Positions 55,021-62,236 of a stretch of DNA of 64,000 nt are shown in pieces (position 1 is the stretch's first letter; every line of letters starts with the position of its first letter). The notes under the pieces were generated by a model, which worked only from the letters and a program-made list of their open reading frames with translations, ran no database searches and was not told the origin of the DNA. Made by a program: the position numbers and the translations under genes. The DNA lies in NCBI GenBank assembly GCA_023639215.1, contig CP097899.1, forward strand, positions 3,716,001-3,780,000. Reading direction: 5' to 3'. This DNA comes from Candidatus Pristimantibacillus lignocellulolyticus (lineage in GTDB: Bacteria; Bacillota; Bacilli; Paenibacillales; Paenibacillaceae).

Positions 55021-55037
55021 TACCTCATCAAATGAAA

Positions 55038-55207
55038 GTTCAAAAAGCAGGCTTTCAGATCCGAGAAGATGAAGCGCTACTTGAGGAAGGAGGACGCTCC
55101 AGTGTACGTAATTGGTACACGAGTCCCGGACTTCCCAAGTTCGCTTCATATTCGATGTCGAATATACTCCGAAGCCAATCATCGATATCAAAGTCTGCTT
55201 TTTGAAC
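55038..55207 (+). repeat. Copy 6 of the ~170-bp repeat family, third unit of the array
   Basis: This 170-bp unit repeats the previous one at a period of 187 bp. About the first 110 bp are identical; differences gather in the right third (right arm AAGTCTGC, leaving one G-T wobble with the left arm). It ends 5 bp before the stop of the convergent riboswitch-controlled gene. Confidence 0.88.
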
Positions 55208-55211
55208 TACC

Positions 55212-55652
55212 TTAAAAGAGTGAAAGATAAAAGATTGATCGATCCATTAAAGCATTAATATAGTTATTATCTCGTCTGAAAGTTGCACGATGTGGTGATG
55301 TTTCGTTAGGAATGCTGTGTATATGTTGAACAGCACTAAGAAATAATTGATGAATTGGAGATTGTTTGGCGATAGAGTTTGTCTCATCCTGCATAGTTTC
55401 AGACAGCCCCCCAACACCTATATAGTGTGGTAAAGAAGTGCTCCAACTGTTCCAGCTAGCTGGTTTTTGATCTTCACTGATAAACAGTTCACTCCATCCA
55501 TATCCTTGATTTGTCGTTAGACACATACAAACACGAAATCCATATTCATCGATTTCAATCAATGGAATAACAAAAAGTTCAATTCTTTTCACTTTTAATA
55601 ATAAAAGTTGCTGTAGATCGGGTAAAGATTCAATCGTTTGACAAGTTAACAT
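55212..55652 (-). CDS. Unknown 146-aa protein under a c-di-AMP riboswitch
   Basis: No family was recognised. The soluble protein has no signal peptide or membrane helix. Its N-terminal half looks beta-rich (LLLKVKRIELFVIPLIEID, FRVCMCLTTNQGYGWSELFI), with aromatic WNSWSTSLPHYIGVGG in the middle and a helical, Asn-rich C terminus. GAGGAGA precedes the ATG, directly after the riboswitch. c-di-AMP switches usually control potassium, osmolyte or cell-wall genes and turn them off at high ligand, so this gene is likely expressed when c-di-AMP (and K+) is low. Its role is unknown. Confidence 0.8.
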   Translation of the reverse strand: MLTCQTIESLPDLQQLLLLKVKRIELFVIPLIEIDEYGFRVCMCLTTNQGYGWSELFISEDQKPASWNSWSTSLPHYIGVGGLSETMQDETNSIAKQSPIHQLFLSAVQHIHSIPNETSPHRATFRRDNNYINALMDRSIFYLSLF

Positions 55653-55667
55653 ATCTTTCTCTCCTCA

Positions 55668-55821
55668 TGTTCGCTTACGGAGTTAGCTGACGGATTCGGG
55701 ACAGAGAGCTTCCCTACAGTCGCTTATTTAGCGACCGATTCACCCCATGCTCTTGATGAATGTAGATCATACTCTCATCAATTGCTTTGGTTCCCCCGCT
55801 TCTAGTACATAGAACTCAGCG
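55668..55821 (-). promoter_or_regulatory. c-di-AMP riboswitch (ydaO/yuaA), minus strand
   Basis: Read on the minus strand, this segment has all ydaO-class consensus blocks in order: CGCTGAGT, GAAGCGGGGGAACC, GGGGTGAATC, GTAGGG, CCGAATCCGTCAGCTAAC and CGTAAGCG. It ends 10 bp before the ribosome binding site of the 146-aa gene, with no terminator between, so control is probably at translation initiation. Classification is by motif; the ligand follows from the class. Confidence 0.92.
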
Positions 55822-55852
55822 ATTATATTTGGCTGTATACAGCTTCGCGTCT

Positions 55853-55881
55853 ATATTAACGGTATGTTGGTCTTTTGTAAA
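55853..55881 (-). promoter_or_regulatory. Sigma-A promoter for the minus-strand riboswitch transcript
   Basis: On the minus strand: TTTACA, a 17-bp spacer and TAATAT, about 35 bp before the riboswitch starts. Between this and the plus-strand kdp promoter (55882-56171) no gene or further element was recognised. Confidence 0.7.
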
Positions 55882-56171
55882 ATCTAATGTAGTCATTGTT
55901 AGACGACATAAAGCCATAAATGATAAATTACAGTTGTTTTGGCGACTTAATCATGATAATTCTCTCGAATACTCGTGAATACTCTGTAGATTATGCCACG
56001 TTAATAAGTCAGATAATTCAACTTTTCAGTACATAACAAAACTAAACCCTAATTTTTGAGATATAGAGAGAAACAGAGATAATCGTAGTATACTAAAGTT
56101 AAATATATATGTAAGCGATGCCATTTGTTTCAAAATGTCTATTTTTAAGCTTAAATGGCTTCTGCGTTAGC

Positions 56172-56200
56172 TTTACACGGACATTGGCAAGGAGTAAGAT
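56172..56200 (+). promoter_or_regulatory. Probable sigma-A promoter for the kdp leader
   Basis: TTTACA, a 17-bp spacer and TAAGAT lie about 36 bp before the first tandem riboswitch. An ATGGTA/TACCAT hairpin (56208-56230) lies in the leader. Confidence 0.6.
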
Positions 56201-56235
56201 TCGTTTCATGGTATAACAGTTTTTACCATAAATTG

Positions 56236-56446
56236 AATCGCTGAGTTTTCGTCAAAAGACGGAAGCGGGGGAACCAAGCAAACAAAAAACTCTAGATAGA
56301 GAAAATGTTTTGCTGAGCGTGTCATAATCCGATGTGAGAGTCGGAGAGTGATAACGCAGGGGTGAATCTTAAACCGGGTACCATGGAACCGGTAATAGTA
56401 GGGCGACTCTCACCGTCCGAATCCGTCAGCTAACCTCGTAAGCGTT
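56236..56446 (+). promoter_or_regulatory. c-di-AMP riboswitch, tandem copy 1 of the kdp leader
   Basis: The ydaO-class blocks are all present: CGCTGAGT, GAAGCGGGGGAACC, GGGGTGAATC, GTAGGGCGACTCTC, CCGAATCCGTCAGCTAACC and CGTAAGCG. A long variable arm (about 56285-56360) makes it about 40 bp longer than the other two. No clear terminator follows; instead a 170-bp repeat lies between it and copy 2. Confidence 0.92.
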
Positions 56447-56522
56447 GAATGAGAGAGGATTGATAAAGTTAGTGCTTTAATAAACGGAACAGTACCATAA
56501 AGGTGTATGTTTCTGAGCGGAT

Positions 56523-56691
56523 ATTCAAACCGTGTGACTGTGATCACGATGTAACGCGTTGTAGCATAATCGGCGGCGAATATGCCCTCCATCGAAAGCC
56601 AGCGTATGCTCACGTACCCGAAACGTACGCTGTGCTACTCGTTTCCGCTGGAGTGCATCTTCTTGGTGCTGACAGCCGAACATTGTGAATT
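56523..56691 (+). repeat. Copy 7 of the ~170-bp repeat family, between the tandem riboswitches
   Basis: This 169-bp diverged copy has ends ATTCAAACCGTGTGACTGT and ACAGCCGAACATTGTGAAT, which pair imperfectly. It shares the GTGATCACGAT and CATCTTCTTGGTGCTGACA blocks and the CACGTACC/ACGTACG centre with the copy at 14277. It sits where copy 1's expression platform would be expected. Confidence 0.7.
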
Positions 56692-56744
56692 CTTATTGGA
56701 AATTGATATAACTGGCAGAAAAGATGTCATATTGTAAAATGTTT

Positions 56745-56912
56745 TAACGCTGAGTCCTGTGAATAACGGGAGCGGGGGAACCAACAGAGTAGATAGATGT
56801 TAATTACGTCTATGAAGCTCCTGGGGTGAATCGCTTGGCTTGTAGCCAAGTGTAGGGCGACTCTCAAGCCCGAATCCGACAGCTAACCTCGTAAGCGTAC
56901 TTGAGAGAGGCG
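56745..56912 (+). promoter_or_regulatory. c-di-AMP riboswitch, tandem copy 2 of the kdp leader
   Basis: This compact ydaO-class aptamer has CGCTGAGT, GGAGCGGGGGAACC, GGGGTGAATC, GTAGGGCGACTCTC, CCGAATCCGACAGCTAACC and CGTAAGCG. An intrinsic terminator follows about 50 bp downstream, so this copy should control kdp transcription by attenuation, off when c-di-AMP is high. Confidence 0.93.
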
Positions 56913-56960
56913 ACAATCATCGTGTGCTGACTTGTCATGGTTTGTTTTTCCATGATTAAA

Positions 56961-57005
56961 GAAGCCTCGGGAGAATTTCCTCTGCTCCCGAGGCTTCTTT
57001 TTTGT
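56961..57005 (+). terminator. Riboswitch-linked terminator of the kdp leader
   Basis: GAAGCCTCGGGAG/CTCCCGAGGCTTC is a perfect 13-bp stem followed by more than six T. It precedes the first gene of the kdp operon, so genes downstream are reached only by readthrough. A CATGG/CCATG hairpin at 56937-56954 may form part of the switching structure. Confidence 0.92.
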
Positions 57006-57047
57006 TGCCTTTTTTCTTAAATTAAGCATCACCAGGAGGAAAATATT

Positions 57048-57458
57048 ATGGAACGAGAATATATCGTAGTGGCTGGAATGAATGAAGCAGCGCTATCTTT
57101 TATTAGATTACTACAACATAAAGAACTTCCTTTCGCTGTTATTACAAATAACAAACAAGAAGAGAAGGAACTAAGAAATATTGGGATTTCAAAAGTTATA
57201 CGGATTAATACAAATAATCGGTTTAGTTGGGAAGTACCGAATATGGCAATAGGGAAGGTATTCGTATTTGAAAGTAGTTTGGCATTAAGTTGTCGCTATC
57301 TGCAATGCTGTAGTCTTTGGACAACAAAACCTATCTATGTCATTACACCATATTTGAATCCTAGAGCAATTTATAAAGGGCTCGGTGCCAAATACGTTAT
57401 ATATTCGCAATCAGGGGAACACGGATTTCTATTGAGTACACAAGATACTGGCATTTGA
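57048..57458 (+). CDS. RCK/TrkA-N-like protein, first gene of the kdp operon
   Basis: The 136-residue protein resembles one Rossmann half of a TrkA-N/RCK potassium-channel gating domain. It starts YIVVAGMNEAALSFIRLL, where the glycine loop is degenerate (GMNEAA for GxGxxG), then FAVITNNKQEEKELRNIGI. A second beta-alpha unit (KPIYVITPYLNPRAIYKGLG) follows. It is too short for a full RCK domain and lacks a C-terminal RCK-C part. It could be a K+ or nucleotide-sensing accessory of Kdp. GGAGGA precedes the ATG. The family call is tentative. Confidence 0.65.
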   Translation: MEREYIVVAGMNEAALSFIRLLQHKELPFAVITNNKQEEKELRNIGISKVIRINTNNRFSWEVPNMAIGKVFVFESSLALSCRYLQCCSLWTTKPIYVITPYLNPRAIYKGLGAKYVIYSQSGEHGFLLSTQDTGI

Positions 57459-57482
57459 AAGATTTCATAAGGAGGTTAAACG

Positions 57483-57593
57483 ATGGTGGACGTATATATG
57501 ATTATAACTTTAATCGTTTGTTTCGGATTATTTTATGGTTTTCTTACGTGGTGCAGCACTAATATCGACCAATCAGGAGGAGATGCGGAGTGA
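57483..57593 (+). CDS. Small membrane peptide (36 aa) upstream of kdpF
   Basis: AAGGAGGT precedes the ATG at good spacing. The 36 residues hold one membrane helix (about 5-24) with a short polar tail (NIDQSGGDAE). Its stop overlaps the kdpF GTG by 4 bp, so the two are coupled. Small peptides of this shape occur before kdpF in other Gram-positive kdp operons, as far as I recall; their function is unknown to me. Confidence 0.75.
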   Translation: MVDVYMIITLIVCFGLFYGFLTWCSTNIDQSGGDAE

Positions 57594-57667
57594 TCATAGT
57601 ATTAGCTGCAACAGTCTGTCTGTTCATATATCTAGTTTATGCCTTAATCCATCCAGATAAATTCTAG
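57590..57667 (+). CDS. kdpF: KdpF subunit (25 aa)
   Basis: KdpF is a single-helix peptide that stabilises the KdpFABC complex. The 25-residue frame starts with GTG after AGGAGG and reads IIVLAATVCLFIYLVYALIH, then PDKF, matching the KdpF pattern with its terminal YALIHPxxF. It lies 125 bp before kdpA; that gap has two related 25-bp segments and small hairpins but no gene. Confidence 0.9.
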   Translation: MIIVLAATVCLFIYLVYALIHPDKF

Positions 57668-57792
57668 CTAGTATATGGAATTTACATTGTAAATCCGAGA
57701 GAATGCTAACGAAGATAGATTATACTAGCAAAATTCGAGCAAATGCTTACGAAGTAGATTTTGCTTCGCATAATCTTTTAGGAGGTTAAGAA

Positions 57793-59472
57793 ATGGAAAT
57801 TTTGCAAATGGTGGTTGTTATAGCCGTTCTTGTTATGTTGGTTAAGCCACTTGGCAATTATGTGTATCATGTATTCTCGAATGAAGAGAATCGATTAAAT
57901 AAAATATTTGGACTATTCGAACGGTTAATCTACAAGCTGATTGGCTTGAAACAGCGTGCTGGTATGAGTTGGAAGAAATATGCGCTCAGTTTTATCATAA
58001 CCAATATCGTATTGGTAGCTGTTAGTTACTTCATATTACGAATACAAAAGGTATTACCATTTAATCCGAGTGGCATTGATAATATGGAGTCTACACTCAG
58101 TTTTAACACGGTCATCAGTTTTATGACCAATACGAACTTACAGCATTATTCAGGGGAAACAGGTTTAACCTACTTCACTCAGATGGCTGTTATTACGATG
58201 ATGATGTTTACTTCTGCGGCAACGGGCTTCTCGGTTGCCATCGCATTTATCCGAGGCATTACGAGCAAGGGAACTACGATTGGGAACTTCTTTGAAGATT
58301 TCGTCAAAGCACATACTCGTATCTTCTTACCGATTTCCTTTATCATTACGTTGGTATTGGTCGCACTTCAAGTACCACAAACGCTTGATCCGACGCTGAC
58401 ACTGAAAACGTTAGAAGGTGCAATGCAACAGGTAGCGATCGGACCAGTAGCTTCGCTAGAGTCGATCAAACATTTGGGGACTAACGGTGGAGGATTCTTC
58501 GGAGTCAATTCAGCCCATCCGTTTGAAAATCCGAATCCAATGACGAATGTGATTGAAATATTATCAATGTGGGCACTTCCAGCTGCATTAACATATACGT
58601 TCGGATTGTTTGCAAAGAACAAGAAACAAGGCTGGGTTATTTTCACGGCAATGCTATGTTTGTTTCTAGTTTTCCTTACTACTGTATATGTGTCTGAGAA
58701 AGCTGGTAACCCAGTAATGAATAACCTTGGTATTGATGCTTCACAAGGAAGTATGGAGGGCAAGGAAGTAAGATTCGGTATCGCTCAATCCGTATTGTTC
58801 ACTGCAGTGACAACCGCAGCGACAACTGGAACGGTTAACAATATGCATGATACGCTCACACCGATTGGCGGCTTAGTACCGCTAGCAGAAATGATGCTTA
58901 ACGTCGTATTCGGAGGTAAAGGTGTCGGCTTAATTAATATGCTGATGTATGCGATATTGGCGGTGTTTATATGTGGGTTAATGGTTGGTCGAACACCAGA
59001 GTTTCTAGGTAGAAAAATTGAACCAAGGGAAATGAAGTTAATTGCGATTGCTATTTTAGCGCATCCACTTATTATACTCGGACCAACTGCTTTGGCGCTT
59101 ATGATGGATATAGGGAAGGTCGCCATTTCTAACCCAGGTTACCACGGTATTACACAAGTGTTATATGAATATACGTCTTCGGCAGCTAACAACGGATCGG
59201 GCTTTGAGGGACTTGGTGATAATACGCCGTTTTGGAATATTAGTACCGGTATCGTCATGCTATTAGGTCGATATGTTTCGATTATCGCGATGCTTGGTGT
59301 AGCTGGGTCACTGGTTCAGAAACAAAGAGTACCTGAGACGATCGGAACTTTCCGCACAGATAATGTATTATTTGTTGGTCTACTAATCGGTACAGTTTTA
59401 TTAATTGGTGCACTAACCTTTTTACCGGCAATCGTACTTGGTCCAATTGCCGAACATTTGACACTCCGTTAA
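57793..59472 (+). CDS. kdpA: Potassium-transporting ATPase subunit KdpA
   Basis: KdpA is the channel-like K+ uptake subunit. The 559-residue protein has about ten membrane helices and the selectivity-filter segments TNTNLQHYSGE, GTNGGGFFGVNSAHPFENP, AATTGTVNNMHD and AANNGSGFEGLG. AGGAGGT precedes the ATG. Length and motifs are complete. Confidence 0.97.
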   Translation: MEILQMVVVIAVLVMLVKPLGNYVYHVFSNEENRLNKIFGLFERLIYKLIGLKQRAGMSWKKYALSFIITNIVLVAVSYFILRIQKVLPFNPSGIDNMESTLSFNTVISFMTNTNLQHYSGETGLTYFTQMAVITMMMFTSAATGFSVAIAFIRGITSKGTTIGNFFEDFVKAHTRIFLPISFIITLVLVALQVPQTLDPTLTLKTLEGAMQQVAIGPVASLESIKHLGTNGGGFFGVNSAHPFENPNPMTNVIEILSMWALPAALTYTFGLFAKNKKQGWVIFTAMLCLFLVFLTTVYVSEKAGNPVMNNLGIDASQGSMEGKEVRFGIAQSVLFTAVTTAATTGTVNNMHDTLTPIGGLVPLAEMMLNVVFGGKGVGLINMLMYAILAVFICGLMVGRTPEFLGRKIEPREMKLIAIAILAHPLIILGPTALALMMDIGKVAISNPGYHGITQVLYEYTSSAANNGSGFEGLGDNTPFWNISTGIVMLLGRYVSIIAMLGVAGSLVQKQRVPETIGTFRTDNVLFVGLLIGTVLLIGALTFLPAIVLGPIAEHLTLR

Positions 59473-59490
59473 CTATTGAGGTGAAGGAAT

Positions 59491-61524
59491 ATGAATGGTA
59501 ATCGTAGAAAAAGCATGTTGAACAAAGAGGTAGTTCAACGTGCGGTTAAAGATAGTTTCATCAAGTTAAACCCAGCAATCATGATAAAAAATCCAGTTAT
59601 GTTCGTCGTAGAGGTTGGCACGGCAATCGTACTTCTTATGACGTTATTTCCAAGTTATTTCGGATCAGTAGATAGAATTGGTTTCAATCTGTCGGTATTT
59701 TTAATTCTTTTGTTTACGCTACTGTTCGCCAATTTCGCTGAAGCGTTGGCGGAAGGACGTGGTAAAGCTCAGGCTGATTCATTGAAAAAGACAAAGCAAG
59801 AGGTTATGGCCAATACATTGATCGGGAGCGTGATCTCAACTGTTCCCTCTTCAGAACTTCGTAAGGGAGATATTGTGGTCATAAATCAAGGTGAGATGAT
59901 TCCTGGCGATGGGGAGATTATTGAAGGTCTTGCATCCGTAGATGAATCTGCAATTACAGGGGAATCGGCTCCAGTTATTAAAGAAGCGGGTGGAGACTTC
60001 AGTTCCGTCACTGGTGGCACACGTGTTGTAAGTGACTCGATCAAAGTTCGAATTACAAGTGACCCTGGAGAATCATTCATCGATCGAATGATCTCACTCG
60101 TTGAAGGAGCAAAGCGTCAAAAAACGCCTAATGAAATCGCACTAAATACGTTATTAACGAGCTTGACACTTATATTTCTAATCGTTGTCGTAACGCTTTC
60201 ACCGATAGCAAACTTTGTGGATATTAAGCTTGAAATTCCGGTGTTAATTGCCCTGTTAGTTTGTCTCATTCCGACAACAATCGGTGGCTTGTTATCAGCA
60301 ATCGGAGTAGCGGGAATGGACCGAGTAACGCAGTACAATGTGCTTGCTATGTCGGGTAAAGCAGTCGAGGCAGCAGGTGACATTAATACAATGATCCTTG
60401 ATAAAACAGGTACCATCACATTCGGTAACCGAATGGCGAGCGAGCTTGTTGCTGTTGGACATCATCAGAGGGAAAGCTTAGCCTCATGGGCAGCAATCAG
60501 TTCACTTAAAGATGAGACTCCTGAAGGTAGATCTGTATTGGAGTGGATGAAAAAGCATGAGTTGAGTTATGACGCTACGCTTGCTGATAAAGGAGAATTC
60601 ATCACATTTAAAGCAGAGACAAGAATGAGCGGTATTAATCTAGAAGACGGTCGACAAGTGCGTAAAGGTGCTGTAGATGCGGTTCGTAAATGGGTAGTAG
60701 CTCAGGGTGGTACAATTCCTAACGATTTGGAAGAGAGTGCTAATCGAATTTCTTCTGTCGGAGGAACACCACTCGCGGTTGCAGTAGATACACAAATATT
60801 CGGTCTTATCTATTTGAAAGATACCGTTAAACCTGGTATGAAGGAACGTTTTGATCAACTTCGTCAGATGGGTATACGGACGATTATGTGTACTGGTGAT
60901 AATCCGCTAACTGCAGCAACGATAGCACGTGAAGCCGGCGTTGACGATTATATTGCAGAAAGCACACCTGAGGATAAGATTACTGTAATCCGTCGCGAGC
61001 AAGCAGAAGGAAAGCTTGTTGCGATGACAGGTGACGGGACTAATGATGCACCAGCATTGGCACAAGCAGATGTTGGTATCGCGATGAACAGTGGTACGAT
61101 CGCAGCGAAGGAAGCTGCGAATATGGTTGATTTGGATTCAGATCCATCGAAAATTATTGAAGTTGTAGCGATCGGCAAACAGCTACTTATGACTCGTGGA
61201 GCATTGACGACCTTTAGCATTGCCAATGATATCGCCAAATATTTTGCGATTATTCCCGCAATGTTTATGGTTGCCATTCCAGAGATGAATGTGCTTAACA
61301 TTATGAAGCTAGGATCACCGTATTCTGCGATATTGTCTGCACTACTATTCAATGCAATCATAATCCCGCTTCTAATCCCACTGGCAATGAAGGGTGTTGC
61401 TTACAAGCAGATGAGTGGAGCAAGATTGTTACGCCGCAACCTATTGATCTTTGGTGTTGGTGGTGTTATTGTCCCATTTATCGGAATTAAGATCATTGAT
61501 CTTGTTGTTCATTTATGGGTTTAA
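59491..61524 (+). CDS. kdpB: Potassium-transporting ATPase subunit KdpB
   Basis: KdpB is the P-type ATPase subunit that drives KdpA. The 677-residue protein has the phosphorylation site DKTGTIT (Asp304), the TGES actuator motif, the TGDNPLTAATIA and MTGDGTNDAPALAQADVG motifs, and a serine-phosphorylation-type TGES loop. GAGGTGAAG precedes the ATG, 18 bp after kdpA. Complete and ordinary. Confidence 0.97.
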   Translation: MNGNRRKSMLNKEVVQRAVKDSFIKLNPAIMIKNPVMFVVEVGTAIVLLMTLFPSYFGSVDRIGFNLSVFLILLFTLLFANFAEALAEGRGKAQADSLKKTKQEVMANTLIGSVISTVPSSELRKGDIVVINQGEMIPGDGEIIEGLASVDESAITGESAPVIKEAGGDFSSVTGGTRVVSDSIKVRITSDPGESFIDRMISLVEGAKRQKTPNEIALNTLLTSLTLIFLIVVVTLSPIANFVDIKLEIPVLIALLVCLIPTTIGGLLSAIGVAGMDRVTQYNVLAMSGKAVEAAGDINTMILDKTGTITFGNRMASELVAVGHHQRESLASWAAISSLKDETPEGRSVLEWMKKHELSYDATLADKGEFITFKAETRMSGINLEDGRQVRKGAVDAVRKWVVAQGGTIPNDLEESANRISSVGGTPLAVAVDTQIFGLIYLKDTVKPGMKERFDQLRQMGIRTIMCTGDNPLTAATIAREAGVDDYIAESTPEDKITVIRREQAEGKLVAMTGDGTNDAPALAQADVGIAMNSGTIAAKEAANMVDLDSDPSKIIEVVAIGKQLLMTRGALTTFSIANDIAKYFAIIPAMFMVAIPEMNVLNIMKLGSPYSAILSALLFNAIIIPLLIPLAMKGVAYKQMSGARLLRRNLLIFGVGGVIVPFIGIKIIDLVVHLWV

Positions 61525-61555
61525 TGCGGATTTTTATTAAGGGAGAGAAAAGATT

Positions 61556-62170
61556 ATGAGTACAGAAGTAATGAAGAAAGAGACGCAATCAAACGGTTCT
61601 ATTCTATGGATTGCAATGCGAGCAAGTTTAGTTTTCATCATCATTTGCGGGATTATCTATCCGCTTGTAAGTACGGGGGCAGCTCAGCTGCTCTTTCCCC
61701 ATAATGCGAATGGTAGCTTATTGAAAGATAGTAAAGGAAATGTAGTAGGATCAGAATTAATAGGTCAAAACTTTACAGATCTTAAATACTTCCAAGGACG
61801 TGTCTCTAGTATAGAATACAGGGCAGAAGCTTCAGGTTCCAATAACTTTGGTCCCTCTAATCCTGCGTTACTAGAAAGAACAAAAGCATCTATTGAACAA
61901 TGGAAGATAGATAATCCAGATGTACCAATCAGTCAACTACCTATCGCATTAATTACAAACTCAGGATCAGGTCTTGATCCTCATATTACGCCGCAATCAG
62001 CTAAGGTTCAAATTCCACGTATTAGCAAATTAACAGGCATTTCAGCAGATGAGCTTGCTGCGATGCTAGAAGCTAATACGGAAGGTCGTGATCTTGGACT
62101 GATCGGTGAAAAACGCGTTAACGTGTTGAAGCTGAATATAGAGCTAGCCGCAAGACTTGCTAATCAATAA
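61556..62170 (+). CDS. kdpC: Potassium-transporting ATPase subunit KdpC
   Basis: KdpC is the single-helix accessory subunit that binds ATP cooperatively with KdpB. The 204-residue protein has one N-terminal helix (about 22-44), GSELIGQNFTDLKYFQGR, an ASGSNNFGPSNPAL segment and LDPHITPQSAKVQIPRISK, all family features. It starts 31 bp after kdpB. Confidence 0.96.
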   Translation: MSTEVMKKETQSNGSILWIAMRASLVFIIICGIIYPLVSTGAAQLLFPHNANGSLLKDSKGNVVGSELIGQNFTDLKYFQGRVSSIEYRAEASGSNNFGPSNPALLERTKASIEQWKIDNPDVPISQLPIALITNSGSGLDPHITPQSAKVQIPRISKLTGISADELAAMLEANTEGRDLGLIGEKRVNVLKLNIELAARLANQ

Positions 62171-62236
62171 AGCAATATTTTAATCCGCCCGGGTAGCTGT
62201 TCATCTGCAGCCCTCTAGTGAAAAAGGAGACGAACA

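Noticed and set aside
54707..55205. Open frames of 60-107 codons on both strands within the tandem repeats
   Set aside because: They arise from the repeat's own sequence, repeat themselves with the unit, have no ribosome binding sites and change among copies in non-coding ways.
54851..55207. Possible CRISPR array
   Set aside because: Unit length (170 bp) and identical 17-bp spacers are opposite to CRISPR, which has short repeats and unique spacers; no cas genes are present.
56410..56688. Short frames on both strands in the kdp leader
   Set aside because: They overlap the riboswitch and the repeat element, which explain the sequence better.
58368..59126. Long minus-strand frames opposite kdpA
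   Set aside because: Antisense shadows of a well-conserved kdpA gene, without ribosome binding sites.
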